From contig JAVBSS010000010.1 in the NCBI GenBank assembly GCA_031556525.1, forward strand, positions 1 to 64,000: DNA of 64,000 nucleotides. The letters are read 5' to 3'. This DNA is from JAVBSN01 sp031556525 (GTDB lineage Bacteria > Bacillota > Clostridia > Lachnospirales > Lachnospiraceae). Shown in pieces: positions 42,692 through 52,420 of this stretch. Under the pieces are notes generated by a model. The model worked only from the letters and a program-made list of their open reading frames with translations. It was not told where the DNA came from and searched no databases. The position numbers and the translations under genes are program-made. Position 1 is the first letter of the stretch; each line of letters starts with the position of its first letter.

Positions 42692-44122
42692 TTACAAAAA
42701 TGGTATGCCTCTTGTGTTTAGTGGTACAGTAAGATTGCTGGTGGCAGTACTGGAGAATACTTCATCAGTTTCTGCTGATTTTATCGTTACATTAGATGTG
42801 TTTGTAATACGACTTCCAGGTGCAGCATTATTGTTAATAGTAGCTCGGTAGGATAAGGTAACATATTGTTCTGGTTCTAGAGAGCCTCCCATCGATGGTG
42901 TGGCATTTTTGCCCAAATTAATATGAATGGTATTACCACCACTGATATATCCCAAATCATCTCCAGAAGCGTCTGTCAGTGATCCGGTGTAACCACCATA
43001 ATTATTATCTACAATACGCATACTTTCCGGTACATAGGTAAGTGTGTTAGGTAAAGTGTCATAGAATACTGCATCTTTTCCTATGGTGTAAGGGGTGATA
43101 TTGGTAACCTTAACTGTATATTCCACAGTGTTATGAATTCCGTCTGGTGCAATACTTACGATTTGGTTAGACTTGGTATGGGTTAATAGAATTTCATTTA
43201 GTTGAAAAGCAAAACCCGTTGCTAAAAGGAAGTCAATTCCGTCAACAGGAACATCATGCTTTACGGTGATGGAATTGACATTAGGCATAATTTCAGTACC
43301 GGTAAGCGAAATGAGCTTAGTTTGGAATTCCTCGGTATTTTCATTTGCAGGGGCTGTTTGAGTAGGCCAGGTATCCATAAGATTTCCGTCTATTGTTGAT
43401 ATGCTGTTATCAAAATCGTCAGGGGGAGTGTAAGCATCAGAGAGCGGTGTGTTCTGTACATATACGGAATCGGGCTCGTCAGCAGTAGTAAAAGCTGTTA
43501 TTACACCCACATGACCGAGAACAGGACCTAACTTTGGCGTCTGAATGCCATTTACTACGAATGATTTTGGTGTGCCAAACTCGACTCCTATTCCTAGAAT
43601 GCCCCAATAGATAGTATAAACTTTATATGAAGCTATCGGATCTTTATAAAAAACATAGAGTCCCCAGCCAGCTTTAACATAATCATCTTCTTGCATGCTT
43701 GGAGTGCTGGCTAAATTATAAATCCAATAGTCTCCGCTTTTTCCTGCTTTGACTAGATTGGTTACATCAGCATAAAAGCTTGATCCTTGCATTAAATAGG
43801 GACTGGGAAAAATTTCAACACTAGTACTTGTGATTTTTGTGGCATCTGATAAAAGGGCTGTGGCAGATGCAGGGGTACGCAAATAAACAGTGCTGGATTT
43901 TGTCAAATCTGCTTCAGGGCCAACAACTGTCCAGACAAGAAATGCTCGTTCAACGGTTGCTGTGACTGGAAGAGAGAGTTTGCCTCTTGTTGCCACATAG
44001 ATGCTTGGATCAGTAATTTGAGGTGCTTTTAGCCATTTGTGTGTTGTGGGATTGGTTAGGCTGGAACCGGTCATGGTTAAGTCGCCTTTGTACCGATCGT
44101 TATATAGATTGTTCATTGCCAT
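42692..44122 (-). CDS. Beta-rich DUF11-type repeat protein, no signal peptide
   Basis: 476 residues. The N-terminal 240 residues have adhesin-like beta-sandwich composition. The C-terminal part (about 320-470) has a DUF11-like isopeptide-style repeat: VEYTVKVTNITPYTIGKDAVFYDTLPNTLTYVPESM, then VTLSYRATINNNAAPGS and NTSNVTIKS. Such domains usually sit on bacterial surfaces, but here there is no signal sequence and no sortase motif. AGGAGG precedes the ATG at 44120-44122. Next to sheath and tube genes it may be a fibre, cargo or a spore/surface coat protein; that is inference. Confidence 0.65.
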   Translation of the reverse strand: MAMNNLYNDRYKGDLTMTGSSLTNPTTHKWLKAPQITDPSIYVATRGKLSLPVTATVERAFLVWTVVGPEADLTKSSTVYLRTPASATALLSDATKITSTSVEIFPSPYLMQGSSFYADVTNLVKAGKSGDYWIYNLASTPSMQEDDYVKAGWGLYVFYKDPIASYKVYTIYWGILGIGVEFGTPKSFVVNGIQTPKLGPVLGHVGVITAFTTADEPDSVYVQNTPLSDAYTPPDDFDNSISTIDGNLMDTWPTQTAPANENTEEFQTKLISLTGTEIMPNVNSITVKHDVPVDGIDFLLATGFAFQLNEILLTHTKSNQIVSIAPDGIHNTVEYTVKVTNITPYTIGKDAVFYDTLPNTLTYVPESMRIVDNNYGGYTGSLTDASGDDLGYISGGNTIHINLGKNATPSMGGSLEPEQYVTLSYRATINNNAAPGSRITNTSNVTIKSAETDEVFSSTATSNLTVPLNTRGIPFL

Positions 44123-44244
44123 GAGAGAAATACCTCCTAATATATTGTAATGTTTAATTTTCTAGATTTTCACTATTATATTATATGGTTTAACATCAAA
44201 AGGGTTCAATACTTTGGAAAAGGCAAATCTTAGCATACCTTAAC

Positions 44245-44273
44245 TTGATTTAATAAGACATATATATTAATAT
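44245..44273 (+). promoter_or_regulatory. Promoter for the hybrid sensor kinase
   Basis: TTGATT at 44245-44250, 17-bp spacer and TAATAT at 44268-44273. It gives a leader of about 70 nt before the start at 44348. Confidence 0.5.
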
Positions 44274-44347
44274 AGTTATTGTACTACAATGAGCAGATTA
44301 CAATTTGGGGTCAATAAATGATTATCCTTAGGGGGAAGATTACATAA

Positions 44348-47300
44348 ATGATAAAGAAGAATTCTATTTATACAAAATTACTTATTCCTACAATAGGAAT
44401 AATATTCTTTCAAACAGTTCTGATTATTTCTGTTTTATTTCTAAATGGTTCAATAAATTCAATGAAACATAATGCTATAGATAGCTTGGATAAGAATGCT
44501 AACAATCGAGCAAATATGTTAGAAAATACAATGGTTAATAAGTGGTCGAATCTAGATGAATTTGAAAATAAGGTTATAGAATACCTCTCGGATTATGCGA
44601 AGGGAAAGGGCACTACTGTTGATTGTATATTATCTAGAAGTAATGCTGATGGCAGTATTGATGAGATGTTGAGTGGGTTATCAGATTCGGCACTAATGGC
44701 TTTGCGAAGCACACAATCTACAGGTATTTATATTTATTTTACTAATGATATGGATCTGAAAGCAGATTATAACGAATGTGCTGGTTTCTATTTTAGAGAT
44801 TTTGATCCAATATCTAATCCAGCACAGTACACGGATGTTATTTGTCTTAAAGGAAAAGTAGACATTGCACGAAAATATTCAATGGCTTTAGATAGTGTAT
44901 GGTCGGAGGATTTCAAATTCGTTGTAGATGATGAAATTGCATGGAATGATTATTACAAGCCATATTGTGCTTTTTCAGAAAATTCAAATTTATCATCTAA
45001 GGATTTGTCGTATTGGAGCGAGCCTCATAATGCTAGTTTTCAATCTACAGATCCAAACGAGTATATTACATATAATAGACCTATTATTATTGACAATAAG
45101 ATTGTAGCAATGATAGGTGTTGAAGTCCAAGTTAAGACATTGCTTTCATATATACCGTACATTGATTTTGATGTATCAGGTCAGAGTGGATATATGTTGA
45201 TGAAGTGCGATGGCGATACTTTAGAGAACGATAAAATAGAGTGTGAATTATATACTCTAACGGGAAGTTATATCAAGAGAATGTTGGGTAATCAAGAGAA
45301 TTTAACCTTAGTTAAGAACAAAGATGCTCAAACATACAATATAAGTGGATTGGATATAGAGGATGTGGTTATATCTCTTCAACCCATTGTATTATATAAT
45401 TCAAATGCACCATTTAGTGATGAACAGTGGATGTTGGCAGCTATTTCCACGGAGGAATCATTGTTTGAAAGTTTCAACAACTTACAAGGTGGTGTAATAG
45501 GAGGTTCAATATTAGCTTTTATATTGGGCGTTTTTGTGTTGCTAGTAGCAATTAAACAATTTACTAAGCCGTTAACAAGTATTATTTCTCAAATTAAATC
45601 TAACTCGCCAAACCAACTTATAAGTGCAAATGATACGGATATATATGAAGTATCTTTATTGTGTACGACGTTAAATGACATGAAGACGCGTCAGAAGAAT
45701 CTTGATATCGCATTGAATGAAGAGCGTGAGAGATATTTAATTGCGCTAGAGAGTGCTACAGATACGATTATGGAGTATGATTCCATAAATGATAGTCTTT
45801 TGTTATGTTATTTTTCAGATGAAGGGGATAAGTCATCATTTACAGATACGAAAATAGAGAACTTTCTAAAAGAATTAAATGAAAGTAATGTTTGTTTCCC
45901 AGGTGATAATGAGAAATTATCAGAGTTTTTAAGAGGAAATTGTGATGGTACTTTAGAAATCCGCATGAAAGAAGAACTTTTTTCGCATATGGCATCAACT
46001 GAGAGTATGGATGGTTATTATTGGTTGGCTGTTAAGGCATCAGTTCTTAGAGATGAGGATAATGATATTAAGAAAATAATAGGTAATATCCGTCAGATTA
46101 CCGATCAAAAACGTGATGAAATTATTGAAGCAGAAGCAAAAATACATGATGCTACCACTAATTATTTCAATAGAGATTATGGTATGTCACTGCTTAATAA
46201 TCTTGTATACGAGAAGAATTCTATGAATAAGGAATATTGCATTTGCAGTATATATATTCAAAATATTGATTCTTTTGAAGCTTATTATGGAAGGGTATTT
46301 ACTAGTGTTGTTCTAAGAAATGTATGTAAGGCTATTGAAGAAAATAATACAGCCAAATTCGATATACTAATTAGGTCAAGTAACGAGTTGTTTATGGGAT
46401 TATTACCACTTAATTTAGAGGATACTAGAACGCTATTTAAAGAATTGATTAAAAAAATAGACAATATATATCAAGGTGAAAATCTAAAACTTAGATTGAA
46501 AATACATGTGGGAATAGTGGGTGCTGAGAAAACGCAAAGCAATGTATTAATCTGTAATTCAAATATAGCAATGAAAAATGCATTGAAAACCGGTGCTAAT
46601 ATTACTGAATATAATAAGTTGAATGAAAATGAGAAGATAGAGATGGTTAATATTAAGCACCATCCGATTTCAACGTCAATAAAAATATCTAAGAATAATA
46701 TGCTTGCCAGAGTCTTTGACATTTTTGAAAACACACCAAATACGAATAGTGCAATACAGCTTATTCTAAACCTTATTGGTGAGATGTTTAATCTTGATCA
46801 AATAGTAATATATGATTACGATAGTGACTTTAAAACAAATCAGATTTTATACCAATGGTCAGAAGCGACAAACACTATAGTTAATAAAAATATTGTTAAA
46901 GTATCCGCAGAAGATTATGCTGATTTTGAGTCTTTGTTAAGTGAAAATGGAATGATTGAATATACATATAGTGAAATGAAAGAATCATCAGAAGGTGTAC
47001 AAAAATTATTAGATTTAAGAGAGAATGAAGAGAATCTTAACTCATTATGCTACGTATTCTTTGAAAACGGAACACACTCTGGAAGGATTTTATATAAAAC
47101 TTTTGATGACGATAGAGTATGGTCTAAGAACGATGCTAATAACTTATATGAGATTACGAAAATAATATCAGCTCATATTAATATTATAAAATCTGATAGT
47201 GCAAGTAGAGCTAAGAGCGAGTTCCTTTCGAGTGTTTCACACGAGATTCGTACCCCTATGAATGCAATAATAGGTCTTACAAGAATTGCGAAAGATGAGG

Positions 47301-48343
47301 AAGGCTTAACTGAAAATACTTTGAAGCATCTTGATAAAATAGATCGTTCGGCCAATTATTTACTAAGCCTGATAAATGATGTACTTGATATGTCAAGAAT
47401 TGAAAGCGGAAAAATGGTTCTAGAGAATAGAGAGTTTTCTTTGAAAAATTTAGCAGCAGACTTAGATGTGCTTATGAGAACAAATATTGAACTAAAGAAA
47501 ATTAAATTTGCAATAGAAATTGATGTTAATAATGAAATGGTTATAAGCGATGAGAATAGATTGAGACAAGTTATGATTAACTTGTTGGGTAACGCATATA
47601 AATTTACGGATGCTGATGGAACAATAACAATGTCTATATTACAAATAGTTGAAGAGGGTTCATATTCTTCAAGATACAAATTTGTAGTTAAAGATACAGG
47701 AATAGGAATTAAAAAAGATAAGCAACAAATGATATTTGATGCTTTTTCACAGATTGATGCAACAGCATTTCAAACGGGTACAGGTTTAGGATTGGCTATT
47801 AGTAGTAATATAATAGCATCGATGAATAGTCAGATTGAGTGTAATAGTACTTTTGGTATAGGATCAGAGTTTTCATTTATTCTTGATTTACCAGTTGTAT
47901 CTGCTACGGAGAACAGTATTAGGGATAGTATAAATAACCAAGACGATATAGTTAGCTTTAGAGGTAAGAAAGCGCTTGTTGTAGAGGATAATGATATCAA
48001 TATGGAAATTGCAATCTATATCTTAGAAAATATGGGTTTTGAAACTGATACTGCATATGATGGCAAAGAGGCTTGCGATAAATTCTTTTCATCTGAACCA
48101 GGTACATATGATGTTATATTCATGGATATAAAAATGCCAGTTATGGATGGTCTAACAGCAACAAGGGAGATTCGTAAGAACTTGACTCATCCTGATGCTC
48201 AAAGTATTCCGATTATCGCAATGACTGCAAATGCATTTGATGAGGATATGAAGATAGCGATAGAATCAGGTATGAATGGTCATGTTGCCAAACCAGTTGA
48301 CGTTAAAAAGTTAAATAGGCTTATTACAGAAACATTACTGTAG
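44348..48343 (+). CDS. Large hybrid sensor histidine kinase with degenerate GGDEF and GAF
   Basis: 1331 residues. TM1 about 10-32; a double-Cache-like extracytoplasmic domain about 35-370; TM2 about 378-400 (GGSILAFILGVFVLLVAI); HAMP-like linker; PAS-like region about 460-600; a diguanylate-cyclase-fold domain about 610-770 in which the GGDEF site reads SSNEL, so it should be catalytically dead; GAF about 780-940; HisKA with H965 in SHEIRTPMNAIIG; HATPase with VKDTGIGI and GTGLGLAI; and a receiver domain with D1260 (IFMDIKMPVMDG). It is followed by a solute-binding lipoprotein gene with which it may form a sensing pair. Confidence 0.9.
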   Translation: MIKKNSIYTKLLIPTIGIIFFQTVLIISVLFLNGSINSMKHNAIDSLDKNANNRANMLENTMVNKWSNLDEFENKVIEYLSDYAKGKGTTVDCILSRSNADGSIDEMLSGLSDSALMALRSTQSTGIYIYFTNDMDLKADYNECAGFYFRDFDPISNPAQYTDVICLKGKVDIARKYSMALDSVWSEDFKFVVDDEIAWNDYYKPYCAFSENSNLSSKDLSYWSEPHNASFQSTDPNEYITYNRPIIIDNKIVAMIGVEVQVKTLLSYIPYIDFDVSGQSGYMLMKCDGDTLENDKIECELYTLTGSYIKRMLGNQENLTLVKNKDAQTYNISGLDIEDVVISLQPIVLYNSNAPFSDEQWMLAAISTEESLFESFNNLQGGVIGGSILAFILGVFVLLVAIKQFTKPLTSIISQIKSNSPNQLISANDTDIYEVSLLCTTLNDMKTRQKNLDIALNEERERYLIALESATDTIMEYDSINDSLLLCYFSDEGDKSSFTDTKIENFLKELNESNVCFPGDNEKLSEFLRGNCDGTLEIRMKEELFSHMASTESMDGYYWLAVKASVLRDEDNDIKKIIGNIRQITDQKRDEIIEAEAKIHDATTNYFNRDYGMSLLNNLVYEKNSMNKEYCICSIYIQNIDSFEAYYGRVFTSVVLRNVCKAIEENNTAKFDILIRSSNELFMGLLPLNLEDTRTLFKELIKKIDNIYQGENLKLRLKIHVGIVGAEKTQSNVLICNSNIAMKNALKTGANITEYNKLNENEKIEMVNIKHHPISTSIKISKNNMLARVFDIFENTPNTNSAIQLILNLIGEMFNLDQIVIYDYDSDFKTNQILYQWSEATNTIVNKNIVKVSAEDYADFESLLSENGMIEYTYSEMKESSEGVQKLLDLRENEENLNSLCYVFFENGTHSGRILYKTFDDDRVWSKNDANNLYEITKIISAHINIIKSDSASRAKSEFLSSVSHEIRTPMNAIIGLTRIAKDEEGLTENTLKHLDKIDRSANYLLSLINDVLDMSRIESGKMVLENREFSLKNLAADLDVLMRTNIELKKIKFAIEIDVNNEMVISDENRLRQVMINLLGNAYKFTDADGTITMSILQIVEEGSYSSRYKFVVKDTGIGIKKDKQQMIFDAFSQIDATAFQTGTGLGLAISSNIIASMNSQIECNSTFGIGSEFSFILDLPVVSATENSIRDSINNQDDIVSFRGKKALVVEDNDINMEIAIYILENMGFETDTAYDGKEACDKFFSSEPGTYDVIFMDIKMPVMDGLTATREIRKNLTHPDAQSIPIIAMTANAFDEDMKIAIESGMNGHVAKPVDVKKLNRLITETLL

Positions 48344-48382
48344 GTGAAGATATCACAAGTAGAGATTGAGTTATTTAAGTAG

Positions 48383-48415
48383 ACTTTGCATGAGTATGCT
48401 CAAAGTTTATTTTTA
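48383..48415 (+). terminator. Weak terminator-like hairpin
   Basis: ACTTTG (48383-48388) pairs with CAAAGT (48401-48406), followed by a T-rich tail. It sits between the sensor kinase and the binding protein and could reduce read-through. Confidence 0.45.
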
Positions 48416-48449
48416 GAAAAAATATAACAAAAGTAAAGGGGAAATATTT

Positions 48450-49919
48450 ATGAAGAAGCATCGATTATCACGGATTATGGCATTGGGAATGATTTTAGTA
48501 ATGATGGTAAGTAATATGACGGCATGTTCTAGTGGGAATACATCGGGGGTTAAGTTAGATCCTGATAATCCCATTGTAATATCTGTATGGCATTATTATA
48601 ATGGGTCTATTTTAAATGCATTTGATGAAATGGTTACTGAATTTAATGATACAGTTGGTAAGGAACAAGGAATTATTGTTGAGGGATACAATTATGGAAA
48701 TGTATCTGATTTGGAAACAGCTGTATTAGCATCTGCTAATAAGGAAGTTGGAAGCCAAGAAATGCCAAATGTTTTTGCATCTTATGCAGATACAGCTTAT
48801 GAGGCAGAAAAAATGGAGATACTAGCAAATCTTGATGATTATTTTACTGAAGAGGAATTGTCAGAATATATGGATTCATATATTGAAGAAGGTAAGATAG
48901 GTCTTAATGGAGAATTTAGAATTTTTCCAATAGCAAAGTCTACGGAAGTTATGATGCTAAATAAAACAGATTGGGAGCCTTTTGCAAATGAGTGTGGTGT
49001 AGCAACTGATGATTTGGCAACTGTAGAACAATTAGTAGAGGTATCTAAGAAATATTATGAATGGACAGATGCACAGACTCCTAATGTAGCTAATGATGGA
49101 AAAGCTTTCTTTGGAAGAGATTCAATGGCTAATATGTTTATAATCGCATCTAAGGAGTTTGACGTTGAAATATTTGAAGTTGTAGATGGTGAATGTACAC
49201 TTAATATCGATGATGAAGTAATGAGAAAAATATGGGATAATTACTATGTACCATATATTAGTGGATATTTTAAATCATACGGAAAATTTAGAAGTGATGA
49301 TACTAAGGTTGGAGATATACTTGCATATGTGGGTTCAACATCATCAGTTACATATTTTCCAACAGAAGTTGCTGTTGATAGTGAAACTCATGCTATAGAG
49401 GCAGAGATATTGCTTGCTCCAATTTATGAAGATGCAAAAAAAGTTATGGTTCAACAAGGTGCAGGAATGGTTGTTACGAAATCTACAAAGGAAGAAGAGT
49501 ACGCAAGTAGTGTTTTTCTAAAATGGTTTACTGATGCTGAAAATAATAGTCTGTTTTCATTGATGAGTGGTTATATGCCTGTAAAAAAAGAAGCTATTGA
49601 CTATGATAGCTTAAAGAGCATTATAGGCGAGGCTGATTACAAACTAGATAGTAATACTGATGTTACACTTCATGTTGTATTAGATGAGATTGGTAATTCA
49701 AAGTTATATACTAATAAAGCATTTAATGGAGGTACTACGGCAAGGTCTATTCTAGAATATAATCTTCAAGATAAGGTAGCTGCCGATAGAGAAGAAGTGA
49801 TAAAGTTACTTGATGGTGGTACAAGCCTAGATGAAGCTGTTGCGAAGTATAATACAGAAGAAAATTACAAAAATTGGTTAGAGGAATTAAAGACAGCACT
49901 TGAAGCAGCAATTAAATAA
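48450..49919 (+). CDS. Solute-binding lipoprotein, ABC family 1 type
   Basis: 489 residues. The lipoprotein signal has lipobox NMTAC at about residue 26. The mature part is a family-1 extracellular solute-binding protein, with the typical start PIVISVWHYYNGSILNAFDEMVTEFNDT and the C-terminal half with a hinge pattern. Such proteins bind sugars. No permease or ATPase gene is adjacent, which is unusual for an import system and suggests a sensory role with the upstream hybrid kinase. RBS GGGGAA. Confidence 0.9.
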   Translation: MKKHRLSRIMALGMILVMMVSNMTACSSGNTSGVKLDPDNPIVISVWHYYNGSILNAFDEMVTEFNDTVGKEQGIIVEGYNYGNVSDLETAVLASANKEVGSQEMPNVFASYADTAYEAEKMEILANLDDYFTEEELSEYMDSYIEEGKIGLNGEFRIFPIAKSTEVMMLNKTDWEPFANECGVATDDLATVEQLVEVSKKYYEWTDAQTPNVANDGKAFFGRDSMANMFIIASKEFDVEIFEVVDGECTLNIDDEVMRKIWDNYYVPYISGYFKSYGKFRSDDTKVGDILAYVGSTSSVTYFPTEVAVDSETHAIEAEILLAPIYEDAKKVMVQQGAGMVVTKSTKEEEYASSVFLKWFTDAENNSLFSLMSGYMPVKKEAIDYDSLKSIIGEADYKLDSNTDVTLHVVLDEIGNSKLYTNKAFNGGTTARSILEYNLQDKVAADREEVIKLLDGGTSLDEAVAKYNTEENYKNWLEELKTALEAAIK

Positions 49920-49938
49920 AATGTGAATAAAACTATTA

Positions 49939-49967
49939 AATCCCTCGATTGTATCGGGGGATTTTTT
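49939..49967 (+). terminator. Intrinsic terminator after the binding protein gene
   Basis: AATCCCTCGAT (49939-49949) pairs with ATCGGGGGATT (49953-49963), with one G-T pair, and ends in six T. Confidence 0.85.
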
Positions 49968-50044
49968 GAACGTGAGGATGAGGAATCACTATTAAAGTCA
50001 ATTAAGAATATAATGTTAGAATAAGACGAAAATGGAGAAAATAA

Positions 50045-52309
50045 ATGTCTAAACGTCTAATGGCAGTATTAATATGCGTAACTACCGTTATTTTATTGAC
50101 GCTGTCCGTATCTCATGCAGAAATGGATGTTGTTGAATATGAATCGGGTCAAGTAACAAAAGAACATCCATATAATCAGAAGTTTCCTCAAATTACACTC
50201 CAAAATGTTGCTATTTTTGTTACTAGTGGTTCTGAAATCGAACCGCAGAGCGAAGTAACCCCTTTTTACGCTGTAGATCCACTTTCACTAGGTGAAGAAT
50301 TAAGTCGTCCAGGGTATTCTTTTGTACGATGGTCCGCTGAAAAAAATGGGGAAGATCCTTTTGATTTTGAAGGAACACCTATTACAGGTATGGTAAATAT
50401 TTATGCAGTATGGAAAGCAGAGATGTGTGACTACACAATTGCTTTCTGGAATGAAAAGGTTGACATTGACGATCCGGGAGATCCGGCTGACCCTGCTAAT
50501 AAAGAAAATTATGAACTGGTATATAGTAAATGTATTACATCAGGGGCTTTATCAGGTTCCTGCTTGACAATAAGTGAAGAACAGGCCAATACTTTATACC
50601 CTGATGGTGGTACAGAAGTATTAAAACTACTCAACTATTCAGACTTTGTATATAGTGAAACAAAAGAGGTTTCAGGTACTGGAACAACGGTCATTAATGT
50701 GTATTATAAACGTACCGTATATGAATATAATTTTGATCCGCGAAATATAGGAAAATGGGCATCCTCAGCCACAATTTATGTTCCTTCTGCTTATCTTGTG
50801 TTGCATGATGGTACACAGTACGGAGGCACCAAACCAGATGGAACAAGTGGTTTACCACTGCCTTACACCATTCATGTGAAGCTGGGTCAAAACGTAAAAG
50901 CATTATGGCCAGTTGAAACTAGAAGAACAGACAATGGAGCGGCGTTTCAAAGTTGGAATGGTTATTACTCAAATGGTTCAGAAATAATAGGTGTAAACCA
51001 TATATCATTTGCAATGACATCTAATAATGACAGTACTATTAAGCCCACAAATAGTTCTGTAAATTTAGGCGTAGATAGTAAAAATTGGTTAACTAAATAT
51101 TACACAGAACTCCGAAAATATTACACTCAGAATTTAAATGATAATCCTGATATTTCTGGAACGGTAGCATTTATAACAAAAACAACACAGAAATCTTACG
51201 AAGACTCAGGGAAAACTCATTATTATACATTGGATGCTGAAGGCATACTTACTTATCAATCTGCAAATCCCCTTACAGGTGCAATTGGCTGGCCTGGCCG
51301 TGATATTCCTGGATTTTTAACCATTACAGCAACCAATACAGATAAAGTAAACCATTTGACACAATATTATCAGGAAGTATATCCATATACTCCCACAGAT
51401 AAGGTTAATTATTATATTAATTATTACATGCTCCGTAAAAGTTATACCATGACGTTGAAAACTAATGGTGGAATAATAGAAGAAACAGAGGGAACGTATA
51501 ACTGGGATATTGAAAAAGTTTTACAGTATGAGGAATCTCTACCCAATCCGCTACCAATTCCTGTACTGGACGGTTGCTCTTTTGTAGGATGGTATCAGGA
51601 TGACGCCCTGACCATACCCTGCAATCTAGCGACCATGCCAGCAAGAGATTTAACCCTGTACGCAAAATATAAGATGGAAGAAGTAACTCTCGTAAACTAT
51701 TATGATGGTAACACTATAATTAAAACAAATGAATATGAGAGAAACTCAATATTTATGTCTCATGACCTATCAGATACACCATATGAAAATTATGAGATTG
51801 GTCAAAATGTTCCAGGAAAAGGCATTTTTCAAGGTTGGTATTATCAAATAGGTGTTAAAAAGGTATTTGTTCCCTTCCCTCTTGAAATTAGTTTAATTCG
51901 GGAAAACTATGATTTATATGCTGGATGGCAGGAAGTGAATTACACGGTTACCTACATGATTGAAACTTCACATGGAAGTGGAGAATATTACGAATACTGT
52001 ACCCAGAATGTTCTCTCAGGTGATAATAATACATTGGCATTAAGTGGCTTGCATGAACCGATTCCTCCTGATGAGGGATATTATTATTTCTCAAGTTGGA
52101 ATACCAGTCCAGATGGTTCGGGTGAATGCTTTAATGCAGCAACAAGAATAACAGATGATGTAGTGGTTTATGCAATGTGGGAATTGGATGTGCCATTTAC
52201 TCGAATTTTCTGTATTATTATGTTATATGTAATAGGATTTCTTTTAATTATATTATCAGTGTTGTATATGTATCTACCAATAAAATGCAGATGCTATAAA
52301 GACCGATAA
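50045..52309 (+). CDS. Cell-surface InlB B-repeat protein
   Basis: 754 residues. A signal peptide (about 1-25, ending SHA) and four InlB B/Flg_new-type beta repeats are visible, each with a GYSFVRW/GW-type end followed by YAVW or YAKY (for example at about 80-120, 480-540, 590-630 and 655-700). A C-terminal TM (about 725-748) and a short basic tail (KCRCYKDR) anchor it in the membrane, so it has no LPxTG. These repeats occur in adhesins and other surface proteins of Lachnospiraceae. GGAGAAAATAA precedes the ATG. Confidence 0.82.
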   Translation: MSKRLMAVLICVTTVILLTLSVSHAEMDVVEYESGQVTKEHPYNQKFPQITLQNVAIFVTSGSEIEPQSEVTPFYAVDPLSLGEELSRPGYSFVRWSAEKNGEDPFDFEGTPITGMVNIYAVWKAEMCDYTIAFWNEKVDIDDPGDPADPANKENYELVYSKCITSGALSGSCLTISEEQANTLYPDGGTEVLKLLNYSDFVYSETKEVSGTGTTVINVYYKRTVYEYNFDPRNIGKWASSATIYVPSAYLVLHDGTQYGGTKPDGTSGLPLPYTIHVKLGQNVKALWPVETRRTDNGAAFQSWNGYYSNGSEIIGVNHISFAMTSNNDSTIKPTNSSVNLGVDSKNWLTKYYTELRKYYTQNLNDNPDISGTVAFITKTTQKSYEDSGKTHYYTLDAEGILTYQSANPLTGAIGWPGRDIPGFLTITATNTDKVNHLTQYYQEVYPYTPTDKVNYYINYYMLRKSYTMTLKTNGGIIEETEGTYNWDIEKVLQYEESLPNPLPIPVLDGCSFVGWYQDDALTIPCNLATMPARDLTLYAKYKMEEVTLVNYYDGNTIIKTNEYERNSIFMSHDLSDTPYENYEIGQNVPGKGIFQGWYYQIGVKKVFVPFPLEISLIRENYDLYAGWQEVNYTVTYMIETSHGSGEYYEYCTQNVLSGDNNTLALSGLHEPIPPDEGYYYFSSWNTSPDGSGECFNAATRITDDVVVYAMWELDVPFTRIFCIIMLYVIGFLLIILSVLYMYLPIKCRCYKDR

Positions 52310-52357
52310 CGGGAAAGAGAATAATATACCGCTGTAGATTAAAAGTCGTCAAATAAA

Positions 52358-52386
52358 TTGTGAAATAGAGTATTTTCTGATAGAAT
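52358..52386 (+). promoter_or_regulatory. Promoter of the ABC-F gene
   Basis: TTGTGA at 52358-52363, 17-bp spacer and TAGAAT at 52381-52386, 35 bp before the start codon. Confidence 0.55.
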
Positions 52387-52420
52387 GTTGATAGACAAAA
52401 GTTATACTATGGAGGTAATT

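Noticed and set aside
50045..52309. LPxTG-anchored adhesin
   Set aside because: No sortase motif before the C-terminal membrane segment; it looks like a simple TM anchor.
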